Assembly (NCBI GenBank): GCA_902574225.1
Contig: CACGMO010000013.1
Span: 1 to 62,280, forward strand
Length of the DNA stretch: 62,280 nt
Direction: 5' to 3'
Source of the DNA: an uncultured Alphaproteobacteria bacterium
Lineage (GTDB): Bacteria > Pseudomonadota > Alphaproteobacteria > Rhodobacterales > Rhodobacteraceae
The translations under genes and the position numbers were made by a program. Every line of letters starts with the position of its first letter. Within the stretch, counting starts at the first letter, position 1. Below, piece by piece: positions 26,465 through 36,315 of the stretch. A model generated the notes under the pieces. The model was not told the origin of the DNA and did no database searches. It saw only the letters and a program-made list of their open reading frames with translations.

Positions 26465-27067
26465 TTGCAACTAGAGCCGGAGACAACGCTTGGTAGGATT
26501 GGCTATAGAAGGCCTATAGGGATATTAGGAGGGTCATTCAACCCTCCTCACTTAGGGCATGTCCATATTAGCAGAGTATCCTTAAGGATGTTTGACCTAG
26601 GACAGATATATTGGGTCTACTCAAAAAAAAACCCTCTTAAAAAAGTCGGTCCCTCCAGTTTTGATGATAGGGTCGAGAAAACCAAAAAATTGGTAAAATT
26701 ACCCAATATTAAACTTTCACCAATTGAGATAAGACAAAATTTTAATTACAGTTTCCAACTTTTGAATTTTATACAAAAAAGACATAGACATATAAAATTT
26801 ATTTGGGTGATGGGTGAAGATAATGTTATTCAATTTCATCTTTGGAAAAACTGGCAATGGATAGCGAATAATGTCAGAATTGCTGTGGTAGCCAGAGGGA
26901 GAAGTAGATCATTGGTGAATTCGTCAACTTTTGCTTTTAAGTACAGGAGCTTTAGACTTATGAGTGGGCAATCTACACAACTACAGCATTATAAGCCTCC
27001 AATCTGGTGCATAGTGGACTCAAAAAGACTAAATCTTTCTTCAAGTGATCTTAGATCAAATGCTTAG
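26465..27067 (+). CDS. nadD: nicotinate-nucleotide adenylyltransferase
   Basis: A 200-residue cytoplasmic enzyme that adenylates nicotinate mononucleotide. The nucleotidyltransferase motif is GILGGSFNPPHLGH (residues 19-32). WVMGEDNVIQFHLWKNW matches the family's M-G-x-D-x-x-x-x-F-x-x-W-x-x-W block, and LNLSSSDLR is the ISST(A/D)IR-type C-terminal motif. The TTG start has AAGGA 9 nt upstream. The gene is close to nadE (3 kb), the next step but one of the same pathway, though not in the same operon. It overlaps the next gene by 8 nt. Confidence 0.94.
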   Translation: MQLEPETTLGRIGYRRPIGILGGSFNPPHLGHVHISRVSLRMFDLGQIYWVYSKKNPLKKVGPSSFDDRVEKTKKLVKLPNIKLSPIEIRQNFNYSFQLLNFIQKRHRHIKFIWVMGEDNVIQFHLWKNWQWIANNVRIAVVARGRSRSLVNSSTFAFKYRSFRLMSGQSTQLQHYKPPIWCIVDSKRLNLSSSDLRSNA

Positions 27068-28505
27068 TAAAAGAAAATTTATTAAGTTGAGTGCTTTGTC
27101 GGTATTTACAGGAATAATTCCCTTAAATGCTTTAGCAAAAACAACAAATATTTTTACTAATTTAATTAAAAAATCTGGTTTTGAAAATAACACAAGTTTT
27201 ATGGCAGTAGACCTTAGATCGAATAAGCTCATCGGTCGGCATAATGAAAAACTTAGGTTACCTATTGCCTCTGTTACTAAAATGGTGACTGCATGTTATT
27301 ATCTAAGCAATAATTACAAACTTGACAGATTTAAAACTGAATTATTCATTGATGGAGTTATCAAAGACTCTGTACTGCATGGTGACCTATACCTCAAAGG
27401 TTACGGAGACCCTACGCTAAAAACGGATGACCTTTCCGTTTTTATCGACTCCGTAAAAAACTTGGGTGTAAACGAAGTACTTGGAAGCCTTTTCTACGAT
27501 AACAGCTATCTGCCTGACATAAATTATATAAATAGAAATCAACTTCCTCAGTATGCATATAATCCAGGTACGGGAGCGATTAACCTTAATGAGAACCGTA
27601 TTCTATTTGAGTGGAAAAGGTTGGAAAAGGGGAAATATAAGACTTCATTAACTGCTCCAGGCTTAAAAAATATTGCAGAAGTAACAAATATCACCCTGGA
27701 TTTAGAAAACAATAAAGGACCTGTGTATAGTTATGAGCTTGATGAAACGAAATTCAAGGAGAGATGGTCGGTAAATAGGCGGATATTAGGTAAAAAAGGT
27801 AGTCGATGGCTACCAGTTCGAGAGAGTTCCTATTATGCTACCGAGGCTTTGAAACAGCTTCTGGTTGATAGGGGTGTTGAGATTACGAATATGGGCAGAA
27901 AAAAAGTACCCAAGAATAGTAGACTGCTCTGCACGCACTATTCTGCTGATAACAAAATAATATTGAAAAGTGCATTAAAATACTCAAAAAATATGGTTAC
28001 CGAGTCACTCGGACTTTTTACGAGTAGACTTATTGCACCAAATCTTTATGACCTTGACCAGTCTGCCATAATTATGACTAGATGGTTTCGTGACATAATT
28101 GGCAAGCAAAACTCTCTATTCTTAAATCACAGCGGGTTATCTGCAGGTAGTTTTTCCACCTCTGAAGATTTTAGAAGGTTTTTAATGCAAGACAATGTTC
28201 AAAAGAGTCTTTTGCCAGTCTTAAAACATATTCCAATTTATACATCAAAAGGGAAAGTTAACTCGATTGGCAATATAACGGTTAAAGGTAAATCGGGAAC
28301 CATGCATTATATAAGAGGATTAGCAGGATACGTTTGTAAAGAGGATATTCCCGTAATGGCGTTTTCCATATTTTCAGCTGATTTAAAAAAAAGAAAAGAA
28401 AACTCTAGCAGTAACTTTGAAAAGCCAAAGGGATCGTCATCTTGGCTTTCCAGAGCTGTAATACAAGAAAGACAAATAGTTCGAAAAATAATAGATAGTA
28501 TTTAG
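27060..28505 (+). CDS. dacB: D-alanyl-D-alanine carboxypeptidase/endopeptidase (PBP4/S13 family)
   Basis: A 481-residue exported penicillin-binding protein that trims peptidoglycan peptides. Motifs are SVTK (S71-K74), SKN in KYSKNMVTES, and KSG in VKGKSGTMHYIRGLAGYV. DLYLKGYGDPTL and FYDNSYLPD are typical of the S13 family. The N-terminus (SKRKFIKLSALSVF...) is a signal peptide with a Tat-like K-R-K-F core; whether Tat is used is unclear. The ATG at 27060 overlaps the nadD stop, so the two are likely coupled. It ends 9 nt from the convergent terB-like gene. Confidence 0.9.
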   Translation: MLSKRKFIKLSALSVFTGIIPLNALAKTTNIFTNLIKKSGFENNTSFMAVDLRSNKLIGRHNEKLRLPIASVTKMVTACYYLSNNYKLDRFKTELFIDGVIKDSVLHGDLYLKGYGDPTLKTDDLSVFIDSVKNLGVNEVLGSLFYDNSYLPDINYINRNQLPQYAYNPGTGAINLNENRILFEWKRLEKGKYKTSLTAPGLKNIAEVTNITLDLENNKGPVYSYELDETKFKERWSVNRRILGKKGSRWLPVRESSYYATEALKQLLVDRGVEITNMGRKKVPKNSRLLCTHYSADNKIILKSALKYSKNMVTESLGLFTSRLIAPNLYDLDQSAIIMTRWFRDIIGKQNSLFLNHSGLSAGSFSTSEDFRRFLMQDNVQKSLLPVLKHIPIYTSKGKVNSIGNITVKGKSGTMHYIRGLAGYVCKEDIPVMAFSIFSADLKKRKENSSSNFEKPKGSSSWLSRAVIQERQIVRKIIDSI

Positions 28506-28514
28506 ATATCGATT

Positions 28515-28943
28515 TTAGATCGTAAGATGTCTAGCTCTAGCACCTCGTTCTATAGCTGCTCCATGGAGGCGATCTATGTTAAGTTCGTATCTAATTTCTC
28601 TTAATAATTGGAGCTCAATTTCTTTAAGGCGCCCGTCCGCTGCAGCTACATCGCAAGCTAAAGCGTACGCTGTTTCATAGAGATGCTCAGGTAGAGAGAC
28701 CCTTATCAAACCAAAAAGTGCGTCAAGTCCATCTTCCTCTTCAAATATGTCAAACACAGTCTCGGCTATAGTTTTTACACGGGCCACATCATAATCTTTA
28801 AATATCGGTAGATGTTCAACAATTTTTATTATTGAGGCAAATTCAATTGTCGTAACACCTCGGTGCGACGTTCCTTCCGCTATCATAATAGCTACCAACG
28901 CATCTTGAGGGCTCAATATTGTTGTACTTGAGTTTATATCCAT
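28515..28943 (-). CDS. TerB-family (tellurite-resistance-like) helical protein
   Basis: A 142-residue soluble all-helical protein. The block AYALACDVAAADGRLKEIELQLL is the TerB/DjlA-type core, in which D and E residues can bind metal. It ends RARH. Standalone TerB-like proteins with this core are common in alphaproteobacteria and their role is not settled; tellurite resistance should not be assumed. It is divergent from lysK across a 100-nt region. Confidence 0.85.
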   Translation of the reverse strand: MDINSSTTILSPQDALVAIMIAEGTSHRGVTTIEFASIIKIVEHLPIFKDYDVARVKTIAETVFDIFEEEDGLDALFGLIRVSLPEHLYETAYALACDVAAADGRLKEIELQLLREIRYELNIDRLHGAAIERGARARHLTI

Positions 28944-29043
28944 TTAAATGCTAGCAATTCTTTGACTTTTATATTATACGGATCTCACTCTATTTGAACA
29001 ACATTTAAATTTTTATTTCCTTTGATGTGGATTGGTGAACCTT

Positions 29044-30600
29044 ATGGAAAATATACCCAATAATATTAAAGTTTGGCCTGCACAAGAAGCAGTTGGCCTT
29101 AATAAATATTTGCAAAATATCAATGAAAATAAAGATAAGGTTACTTTTCAGACTGGGTATGGTCCATCTGGATTACCTCATATTGGAACATTTGGTGAGG
29201 TTATGAGAACCTCAATGGTTATGCATTCCTTTGAAAAACTATATGGAATTAAAACCAATCTCTTGTGTTTTTCAGATGATCTGGATGGTCTTCGAAAAGT
29301 TCCTGACAATATTCCAAATAAAGAGTTAGTAGAACGAGATTTAGATTTACCCCTTTCAAAGGTAACCGATCCCTTTGGAACCCACAAAAGCTTTGCTGAT
29401 CACAACAATAGTAAATTATGTGAGTTTCTCGATAATTTTAATTTTGACTATAACTTTATTTCGTCTACCGAATGTTACACTACTGGTGTTTTCAACGAAG
29501 CATTAGTACAAGTACTAGTTAAATATAATGATATTATGGAAATAATTTTACCTTCTCTCGGACCCGAAAGAAAATCAACCTATTCGCCTTTTTTACCAAT
29601 AAGTAGAAAGTCCGGTAAGGTTTTACAAGTTCCAACCCTCGAAATTGATACTACAACACATTCAATAGTTTATAAAGATGTTGACGGGGAAAAAGTTAAA
29701 ACTTCAGTCACAGATGGGAATGTAAAACTACAATGGAAAGCAGATTGGGCAATGAGATGGTTCGCATTGTCTGTAGATTATGAAATGTATGGCAAAGACT
29801 TAATTCCATCTGCAAATTTAGCATCAAAAATATGCAGAGTGCTAGGGAGAAATGCACCGTACCAGTTTTTTTATGAGTTATTTCTTGATGACAAAGGACA
29901 AAAAATCTCAAAATCAAAAGGTAACGGTCTATCAGTTGAAGAGTGGCTAAGATATGGTTCAAAGGAATCTTTGAGCCTCTTTATGTTTCAAAAGCCAAAG
30001 ACAGCAAAAAGACTTTATTTTGACTCCATTCCAAGAGCCGTCGATGATTACCATAAGTTTTTAGAAGTGTATCACCAACAGAGCGAGGAGGATAAATATC
30101 AAAACCCTGTTTGGCATCTTCATCGAGCCAATCCTCCTAAGTCAGAATTACTGGTTTCTTTTTCTATGCTAATGAACTTAGCGGGGGCAACTGGATCAAC
30201 AAGTATAGAAACACTTCTTTCATTTGTAAGAAAGTATGTTAACGAAAAAGATGATCCTATGAACGCTACAATGCGTGGGGCTTTGCAAAATGCCATAAAT
30301 TATTTTCATGATTTTCTTGAATCCAAGCTAGTTTTTAAGAAACCCTCAGCTAATGAGCGTATCCCGTTGGTTGAGCTGACAAAAAAGCTACAGGGGCTAC
30401 ATAAAAGCTGGGATGCGAGTGAAATTCAGCAAATTATTTTAGATGTAGGTAAAAGAAATGGATTTGAAAACAATAGAGATTGGTTCAAACTGATATATGA
30501 AGTTCTATTAGGAAGTCAAAGTGGTCCTAGGCTAGGCAGTTTTTTTGCTCTCCTAGGTAAAGAAAAAACAGTCGAAAAGTTGAATGAGGTGTTACAATGA
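29044..30600 (+). CDS. lysK: lysine--tRNA ligase, class I
   Basis: A 518-residue class I LysRS, unrelated to the class II enzyme of E. coli and typical of archaea and most alphaproteobacteria. The HIGH signature is GPSGLPHIGTFGEV (HIGT at 46-49) and the KMSKS signature is KISKSKG. The zinc-type and C-terminal helical regions follow. The ATG at 29044 is chosen; in-frame TTG at 29032 is possible but lacks a better ribosome-binding site. Its TGA stop overlaps the ATG of the DUF4864 gene (ATGA). Confidence 0.95.
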   Translation: MENIPNNIKVWPAQEAVGLNKYLQNINENKDKVTFQTGYGPSGLPHIGTFGEVMRTSMVMHSFEKLYGIKTNLLCFSDDLDGLRKVPDNIPNKELVERDLDLPLSKVTDPFGTHKSFADHNNSKLCEFLDNFNFDYNFISSTECYTTGVFNEALVQVLVKYNDIMEIILPSLGPERKSTYSPFLPISRKSGKVLQVPTLEIDTTTHSIVYKDVDGEKVKTSVTDGNVKLQWKADWAMRWFALSVDYEMYGKDLIPSANLASKICRVLGRNAPYQFFYELFLDDKGQKISKSKGNGLSVEEWLRYGSKESLSLFMFQKPKTAKRLYFDSIPRAVDDYHKFLEVYHQQSEEDKYQNPVWHLHRANPPKSELLVSFSMLMNLAGATGSTSIETLLSFVRKYVNEKDDPMNATMRGALQNAINYFHDFLESKLVFKKPSANERIPLVELTKKLQGLHKSWDASEIQQIILDVGKRNGFENNRDWFKLIYEVLLGSQSGPRLGSFFALLGKEKTVEKLNEVLQ

Positions 30601-31016
30601 GGTGGGGAATTGTTATAAAAAAAGTGTGGGTCATCGCATTATTTATTTCTCTATTGGGCACTTTAGTCTTTGCTGATGAAAGAGAAATGGTGCGAAATAT
30701 CATAAGTTCACAGATTGAGGCTTTCAAGGAAAATAATATTGAGAAAGCGTATACATTTGCCGCGCCCAACATTCAAGCACAGTTCTCAAACCCAGAAGTT
30801 TTTGGTTCGATGGTCAAGAACGGATACCCTATTATATGGAGGCCAAAGAGCTTTAAATTCACAAAATTTCAAGACCTTGGCAATAAATCTATTCAAAGAG
30901 TTTTATTCCAATCATATGACGGCCGTCTGGAGACATATGACTATATCCTAGAAAAATATGATGATCTATGGAAAATTGCGGGCGTTTTAACAATAAATTT
31001 AGCAGGTGAAACCTAG
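30597..31016 (+). CDS. DUF4864 family exported protein
   Basis: A 139-residue protein with an N-terminal signal or anchor helix (about 7-25, ending VFADE) and a DUF4864-like domain: IISSQIEAFKENNIEKAYTFAAPNIQAQF followed by FGSMVKNGYPIIWRP. The fold is probably NTF2-like, judging from sequence style. The biochemical role is not known. It is translationally coupled to lysK and ends 3 nt from the convergent uvrB. Confidence 0.82.
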   Translation: MRWGIVIKKVWVIALFISLLGTLVFADEREMVRNIISSQIEAFKENNIEKAYTFAAPNIQAQFSNPEVFGSMVKNGYPIIWRPKSFKFTKFQDLGNKSIQRVLFQSYDGRLETYDYILEKYDDLWKIAGVLTINLAGET

Positions 31017-31019
31017 TAG

Positions 31020-33053
31020 TTACCTCGCAAAGGGATCTTTTTTTATTTCTAATTCTGTTTTTTCAAGCTTTTGTATTTGGTCTCTTAATTTAGCCGCTTC
31101 TTCAAACTCAAGATTTTCCGCGGCCTTAAGCATTTGCGACTTTAAATCCTCCAGATGACTGGATAGATTATGACCAATCCCAGGTGTTTTCTCCAAATCA
31201 GCGGTTACTCTAGCTTGGTCAGTGTCCCCTTTATAAAGACCCTCCAATATATCGTTAACATTTTTCTCGATCGTTTTAGGTGTTATGCTGTTCTCAACGT
31301 TGTACTTTTTTTGCTTATCACGGCGTCTGTCAGTTTCGTCTATTGCTTTCTTCATGCTTTTCGTGATTGTATCGGCATACATCAGGACCTTCCCGTCAAT
31401 ATTTCTGGCAGCCCTTCCAATCGTTTGTATCAATGAGGTTTCGGAACGCAAAAATCCTTCCTTATCAGCATCTAAAATTGCAACTAATCCACATTCTGGA
31501 ATATCTAAACCCTCTCTTAGAAGATTGATACCCACCAAAACATCAAAAGTACCTATTCGTAAGTCACGAAGAATTTCTAATCTTTCTAAAGTATCTATAT
31601 CAGAGTGCATGTATCTAACTCTAATGCCCTTCTCATGAAGATATTCGGTGAGATCTTCAGCCATTTTTTTTGTCAGTACAGTGCAAAGAGTCCTAAGATT
31701 TCTCTCCGTTACTTTGCTAACTTCTACAATCAAATCATCTATTTGAGAGTCAGTAGGTCGAACCTCAATTTTGGGATCAATTAGACCGGTAGGTCTGATA
31801 ATTTGCTCAGTGAAAACCCCCTGTGTTTGGTCTAATTCCCAAGCCCCAGGTGTAGCAGATACATAAATTGTATGGGGCCTCATAGCATCCCACTCTTCAA
31901 ATTTTAACGGTCTATTATCGGTACATGAAGGAAGTCTAAAACCATACTCCGAAAGAGTACTTTTCCTTCTGAAATCTCCTTTAAACATCCCACCAAGCTG
32001 TGGTATACTCACATGGCTTTCATCTGCAAAAACAATTGCATTGTCGGGAATATACTCGAAAAGTGTAGGGGGTGGCTCTCCAGGTTTCCTACCTGTGAGA
32101 TACCTTGAGTAGTTTTCAATACCATTGCACATGCCTGTTGCCTCGATCATCTCTAAGTCGAAGTTTGTTCTTTGTTCTAATCTTTGTGCCTCAAGAAGTT
32201 TATTTTCGTTATTGAGCTGTTTAAGTCTGATCACTAGCTCTGCTTTTATATTTTTTATTGCCTGCTGTAGAGTTGGTCTAGGTGTCACATAATGCGAATT
32301 TGCATAAATTTTTGCTTGGGATAGTTCCGCAAGCTTTTTTCCAGTTAACGGATCAAATTCAACAATTTTTTCAAGCTCGTTACCAAAGAACAAAAATCTC
32401 CACGCTCGATCTTCTAAATGAGCAGGCCACACATCTAGCGTGTCACCACGAACTCGAAAGTTCCCTCTTTGAAAATTTTTGTCATTTCTCCGATACTGTT
32501 GCTCAACCAAGTTTTTAACTACTTGCCTTTGATTAAAAGTACCTCCTTTATTTAAACTTTGTGTCATAGAGCTGTAAGTTTCAACGGAACCTATACCGTA
32601 AATACAAGACACGGATGCGACAATAACTACGTCCTTTCGTTCCAACAGGGATCTTGTCGCTGAGTGTCGCATTCTGTCAATTTGCTCATTTATTTGAGCT
32701 TCTTTTTCGATATAGGTGTCAGATCTTGGAACATAAGCCTCCGGCTGATAGTAGTCGTAATATGAAACAAAATATTCTACTGCATTATCTGGAAAAAATT
32801 TTTGAAATTCACCAAAAAGTTGCCCTGCCAAAGTTTTGTTAGGAGCAAGAATGAGTGCTGGGCGTTGTGTGGCCTCGATAATTTTTGCCATTGTGAAAGT
32901 TTTTCCTGTGCCTGTAGCCCCCAGTAAAACTTGGTTCCTTTCGCCTTTTTTTAAGCCTTCGACCAACTCAGAGATCGCAGTAGGCTGGTCACCTGCTGGT
33001 TTAAAATCCGATACAACACTCAAATCATTTTTTTCAATAGTTAACTCATTCAT
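31020..33053 (-). CDS. uvrB: excinuclease ABC subunit B
   Basis: A 677-residue DNA damage-verification helicase of nucleotide excision repair. It has Walker A GATGTGKTFTMAKII, the beta-hairpin FVSYYDYYQPEAYVP, the DEAD-like motif VFADESH, YVSATPG, LLREGLDIPE and QTIGRAARN. The C-terminal UVR domain is LEFEEAAKLRDQIQKLE, which contacts UvrC. ATG at 33053 is preferred to an in-frame TTG nine bases upstream because GGGCG precedes it. It ends next to the convergent DUF4864 gene. Confidence 0.97.
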   Translation of the reverse strand: MNELTIEKNDLSVVSDFKPAGDQPTAISELVEGLKKGERNQVLLGATGTGKTFTMAKIIEATQRPALILAPNKTLAGQLFGEFQKFFPDNAVEYFVSYYDYYQPEAYVPRSDTYIEKEAQINEQIDRMRHSATRSLLERKDVVIVASVSCIYGIGSVETYSSMTQSLNKGGTFNQRQVVKNLVEQQYRRNDKNFQRGNFRVRGDTLDVWPAHLEDRAWRFLFFGNELEKIVEFDPLTGKKLAELSQAKIYANSHYVTPRPTLQQAIKNIKAELVIRLKQLNNENKLLEAQRLEQRTNFDLEMIEATGMCNGIENYSRYLTGRKPGEPPPTLFEYIPDNAIVFADESHVSIPQLGGMFKGDFRRKSTLSEYGFRLPSCTDNRPLKFEEWDAMRPHTIYVSATPGAWELDQTQGVFTEQIIRPTGLIDPKIEVRPTDSQIDDLIVEVSKVTERNLRTLCTVLTKKMAEDLTEYLHEKGIRVRYMHSDIDTLERLEILRDLRIGTFDVLVGINLLREGLDIPECGLVAILDADKEGFLRSETSLIQTIGRAARNIDGKVLMYADTITKSMKKAIDETDRRRDKQKKYNVENSITPKTIEKNVNDILEGLYKGDTDQARVTADLEKTPGIGHNLSSHLEDLKSQMLKAAENLEFEEAAKLRDQIQKLEKTELEIKKDPFAR

Positions 33054-33170
33054 ATCGCCCAAACTTTAGTATAAAATTTTTTTATAGCTGCTGTGTAATT
33101 TTACTGTTTAAAACTGCATTATTTAAATATAATATCTTTTATCGAATTTAAACCGTCTTTTAGGAATTTT

Positions 33171-33482
33171 ATGGTAGCGCGAATTTTTAAATCATCTAAG
33201 ACTGCGATGCAGTCGGGAACCGGCAAGGCAGACCAGTGGTTTCTAGAGTTCGAGCAAAAGGATCATAAATCAATAGATCCTGTTATGAGTTGGATTGGAT
33301 CAAGCGATACCACCAGTCAAATAAAATTAAAATTTAATACGAAGGAAGAGGCAACACAATATGCGAAGAAAAACAATCTTTTGTTTTTCATCGATGAGGG
33401 CTCTGAAAAAAAGATGAACATCAGAAAAAATGGTTATGGTGACAATTTCGATTACAATAGAAAAAGACCGTGGACTCATTAG
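33171..33482 (+). CDS. NDUFS4-like NADH dehydrogenase accessory subunit
   Basis: A 103-residue protein of the ETC complex I subunit conserved region family. The N-terminal ARIFKSSKTAMQSG, the DQWFLEFE and PVMSWIGSSDTTSQIKLKF blocks, and the C-terminal YGDNFDYNRKRPWTH are characteristic. In mitochondria and alphaproteobacteria this accessory subunit stabilises the N module of complex I. The gene is monocistronic, 102 nt upstream of tRNA-Arg. Confidence 0.95.
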   Translation: MVARIFKSSKTAMQSGTGKADQWFLEFEQKDHKSIDPVMSWIGSSDTTSQIKLKFNTKEEATQYAKKNNLLFFIDEGSEKKMNIRKNGYGDNFDYNRKRPWTH

Positions 33483-33584
33483 TGGCGTTCAGTCAATTAG
33501 TAGGCCTGCGCTAGCTTCCAAAAGCAAATTTGATCAAATTTAAATTTACTACGAACCTTTCATATGATACCTATTGCACGATGT

Positions 33585-33661
33585 GGCCCCGTAGCTCAGC
33601 TGGATAGAGCAACTGACTTCTAATCAGTAGGTCGTACGTTCGAATCGTACCGGGGTCACCA
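33585..33661 (+). tRNA. tRNA-Arg (anticodon UCU), with encoded CCA
   Basis: The acceptor GGCCCCG pairs with CGGGGTC (one G-T wobble), discriminator A, CCA encoded at 33659-33661. D arm is AGCTCAGCTGGATAGAGC, anticodon stem ACTGA/TCAGT with loop CTTCTAA and anticodon TCT, T arm GTACG-TTCGAAT-CGTAC. It reads AGA codons, a major arginine codon in an AT-rich genome. Confidence 0.96.
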
Positions 33662-33687
33662 AACTTTTTTCTAAAGAAAGTGGCTCA

Positions 33688-34614
33688 GTGCGTTACCCAG
33701 TATATTCTTTTATTTTTAAAAATGGTATTATCTTGCTGTGCTTAGCAATGCTTGGTTGGGCTGGCAATACGGTTGCAGGAAGGATGTCAACTGGTGAAAT
33801 TTCGCCCATGGTTGTTGTGTTTTTAAGGTGGTTTATTATTTCAATTTTTTTAATCTTATTTTTAAATAAGAAATTAATTTTGTCTTTAAAGTTAATTAGG
33901 GGGAAACTCGTTTGGCTTTGCTTGATGGGCTCACTTGGGCTCACCGGGTTTAATGCATTGTTTTACATAGCCGCTCAAAATACAACAGCAATAAACTTAG
34001 GTATTATTCAAGGCATCATGCCTGCAATAATATTAGTTGGGTCAGTAATTATGTTCAAGGAGGCGGTTAACTTTACGAAGGTTGCTGGCCTGATAATAGC
34101 ATTTTTTGGCGTCCTAATAGTAGTAAGCCGAGGCGACTATGAGAGAGTAATTTTATTGTCTTTTAATTATGGAGATTTAGTAATGCTATGTGCCTGTTTT
34201 TTCTATTCTGGCTTTACCCTTGGATTGAAAAACAAACCGGTAATTGATCCTATTGTACTCATGACTTATTTCTCACTGAGTGCCTTGATATTTTCTATGC
34301 CACTACTGATTATAGAATACTATCTAGGGCTCATTCAGGTTCCTGCTACAAGTACTGCTTGGCTTACTATACTTTACATAGCTTTTGTTCCCTCTTTTCT
34401 AGCTCAAATTTTTTTCATAAGAGGTGTCGAGCTAGTTGGAGCATCTAAAGCAGGGTTATTCATTAATTTTCTACCTATCTTCGCAGCTATCCTGGGAGTG
34501 CTTTTGCTAGGAGAGAGGTTGTTCGTTTATCACTTAATCTCATTATTTATTGTTTTGTTAGGTGTTTATCTTTTTATGGTTATTGGGGATAAAGAAAAAA
34601 ATACATCGTATTAA
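33688..34614 (+). CDS. EamA/DMT-family membrane transporter
   Basis: A 308-residue protein with ten predicted helices built as two EamA repeats (first: LLCLAMLGWAGNTVAGRM; second begins near LGLKNKPVIDPIVLM). Glycine- and proline-rich helix ends such as IQGIMPAIILVGSVIMFKE and LPIFAAILGVLLLGE are typical. The substrate cannot be told from sequence; drug/metabolite exporters of this family move amino acids or other small metabolites. Start GTG at 33688, 26 nt after tRNA-Arg. Confidence 0.88.
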   Translation: MRYPVYSFIFKNGIILLCLAMLGWAGNTVAGRMSTGEISPMVVVFLRWFIISIFLILFLNKKLILSLKLIRGKLVWLCLMGSLGLTGFNALFYIAAQNTTAINLGIIQGIMPAIILVGSVIMFKEAVNFTKVAGLIIAFFGVLIVVSRGDYERVILLSFNYGDLVMLCACFFYSGFTLGLKNKPVIDPIVLMTYFSLSALIFSMPLLIIEYYLGLIQVPATSTAWLTILYIAFVPSFLAQIFFIRGVELVGASKAGLFINFLPIFAAILGVLLLGERLFVYHLISLFIVLLGVYLFMVIGDKEKNTSY

Positions 34615-34686
34615 AAAAATTGGACTTCAAAACTTTGTTGTGGCATCAGATATTATCCGGAACTACGCTCAAGCTATTGTGAAAAA

Positions 34687-36186
34687 ATGCAACTGAAAGA
34701 AAACAAATACTTTAGGGATATTTTAGAAGAAGAAAAAAAGTCGGAGTTTGTTATCGTCAAAGAACTCCAAAATCCAGATAGACAGAAGGCATTCACTTTT
34801 TCTTTTGAGGATATATCAATTGATATAACTAGGCAGCTTATTTCTTCTGAGCAATTTGCTAAACTTAAAATGCTTGGAGAGGTAATAGATATTAAAGATA
34901 AAAAAAAGAAGCTCTTTGAGGGTTCTTTTTTGAATGTTACTGAAAATAGGTATGTAACCCATTTTCTTGAACGAAATTCAAAATCAGTTGTAGATAAAAC
35001 CAACAGGTATAAGTCTTTCATTTCTTTCCTAAAACAAAAGAAAATAAAGAATCTAATTAACGTAGGAATAGGAGGATCGGACCTTGGCATAAAAATGGTT
35101 TATAATGCACTAAAGCACGAAAGTAAGGGGCCTTCCCTAATCAACGTATCGAATTTAGATTTCACAAACCTTGAAAACACTCTAAAAATGAGAGATATCA
35201 AAGAAACATTCTTTATCTTCAATTCCAAGTCGTTTTCTACAGAAGAAACATTAGTTAATCTTAGCTTTGTCAAAAATTTGCTCAATAATGAGGGCTTGGA
35301 TCTTAATGACCATATGGTGGCAGTCACATCATTTCCAGAAAAAGCTTTGGCAGCTGGTCTTAAAGAACATGCTATCTTTCATGTGCCTAATGGGGTAGGG
35401 GGTAGATTTTCAATGTGGTCGCATTTTGGTCTAGGCTTAGTTGCGTCTCTGGGTTTAGATGTTTACGAAGAACTTCTCGCAGGAGCCTATAAAATGGACA
35501 CGCATTTCTTGGAAGAAAAACTTGAATTAAATTTACCTTACATTCTCGGCATAACAAGAATATGGAATAGAAACGTTCTAAATCTACAAAATCTCGCAAT
35601 TGTTCCCTATGAGAACGGCCTAAAATTTTTTCCAACTTGGTTTCAGCAAGTGGAAATGGAGAGCAATGGGAAAAGCTTAGATTCTTTAGGTAACGAGCTT
35701 GAGTTACCTGCAGCACCTTTAGTTTTCGGGGAAATTGGAACGGAGTCTCAACACAGTTTTTTTCAGTTACTTCATCAAGGCATTGAAAAAATTCCAGTGG
35801 AGTTCTTAGTTCCATTTGAGGGAAAGAATGTAGTTGGTAAAAATAAAAAAGATTTAGAACCCCACTCGAGGTTAGTTGTAAACGCTATTGCACAAGCAGA
35901 AGCCCTCATTGCGGGAAAACAGACACATAAAGAAAAGTATAGAAATATGACAGGCAATAGGCCGTCTACCTTTATAAGCTGGGATAGAACCAACGCCGAG
36001 TCTTTAGGTAAACTGATTTCTCTGTATGAAAATGCAACTATTGTATGTGGCTTGCTATGGGGAATTAATAGTTTTGATCAATGGGGTGTCGAACTGGGAA
36101 AGGAGATATCAAGAAATATTTATACTGGTCAAAATTTGGAAGACTTGTCTTACAGTGCGAAGAAAATGTTGAAAGATATTTTATAA
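34687..36186 (+). CDS. pgi: glucose-6-phosphate isomerase
   Basis: A 499-residue cytoplasmic enzyme of upper glycolysis/gluconeogenesis. INVGIGGSDLGIKMVYNAL holds the phosphate-binding loop, NGVGGRFSMWSHFGLG the signature 1 region, VEMESNGKS the catalytic-Glu region with QQVE, and LLWGINSFDQWGVELGKEI the signature 2 with the essential lysine. It is about 50 residues shorter than the E. coli enzyme, as in many alphaproteobacteria. It is monocistronic. Confidence 0.96.
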   Translation: MQLKENKYFRDILEEEKKSEFVIVKELQNPDRQKAFTFSFEDISIDITRQLISSEQFAKLKMLGEVIDIKDKKKKLFEGSFLNVTENRYVTHFLERNSKSVVDKTNRYKSFISFLKQKKIKNLINVGIGGSDLGIKMVYNALKHESKGPSLINVSNLDFTNLENTLKMRDIKETFFIFNSKSFSTEETLVNLSFVKNLLNNEGLDLNDHMVAVTSFPEKALAAGLKEHAIFHVPNGVGGRFSMWSHFGLGLVASLGLDVYEELLAGAYKMDTHFLEEKLELNLPYILGITRIWNRNVLNLQNLAIVPYENGLKFFPTWFQQVEMESNGKSLDSLGNELELPAAPLVFGEIGTESQHSFFQLLHQGIEKIPVEFLVPFEGKNVVGKNKKDLEPHSRLVVNAIAQAEALIAGKQTHKEKYRNMTGNRPSTFISWDRTNAESLGKLISLYENATIVCGLLWGINSFDQWGVELGKEISRNIYTGQNLEDLSYSAKKMLKDIL

Positions 36187-36315
36187 ATAATAAATCAGTT
36201 TCTTTTCTTCAGACTAATATTTCACTTAACTATACCTCTTTCTTCAAACTGATACTTAGTTGTTCGTTCTGGACAAATGAATAATAAGTCATGGAAATTT
36301 ATCTTCTGGTTCCTC

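Noticed and set aside
28515-28943. Calling the TerB-family gene a tellurite-resistance determinant
   Set aside because: No other ter genes are present and standalone TerB-like proteins are widespread without that role.
36187-36315. Looked for a terminator or small gene between pgi and dctM
   Set aside because: The 129-nt convergent gap has no convincing hairpin and no frame with a ribosome-binding site.
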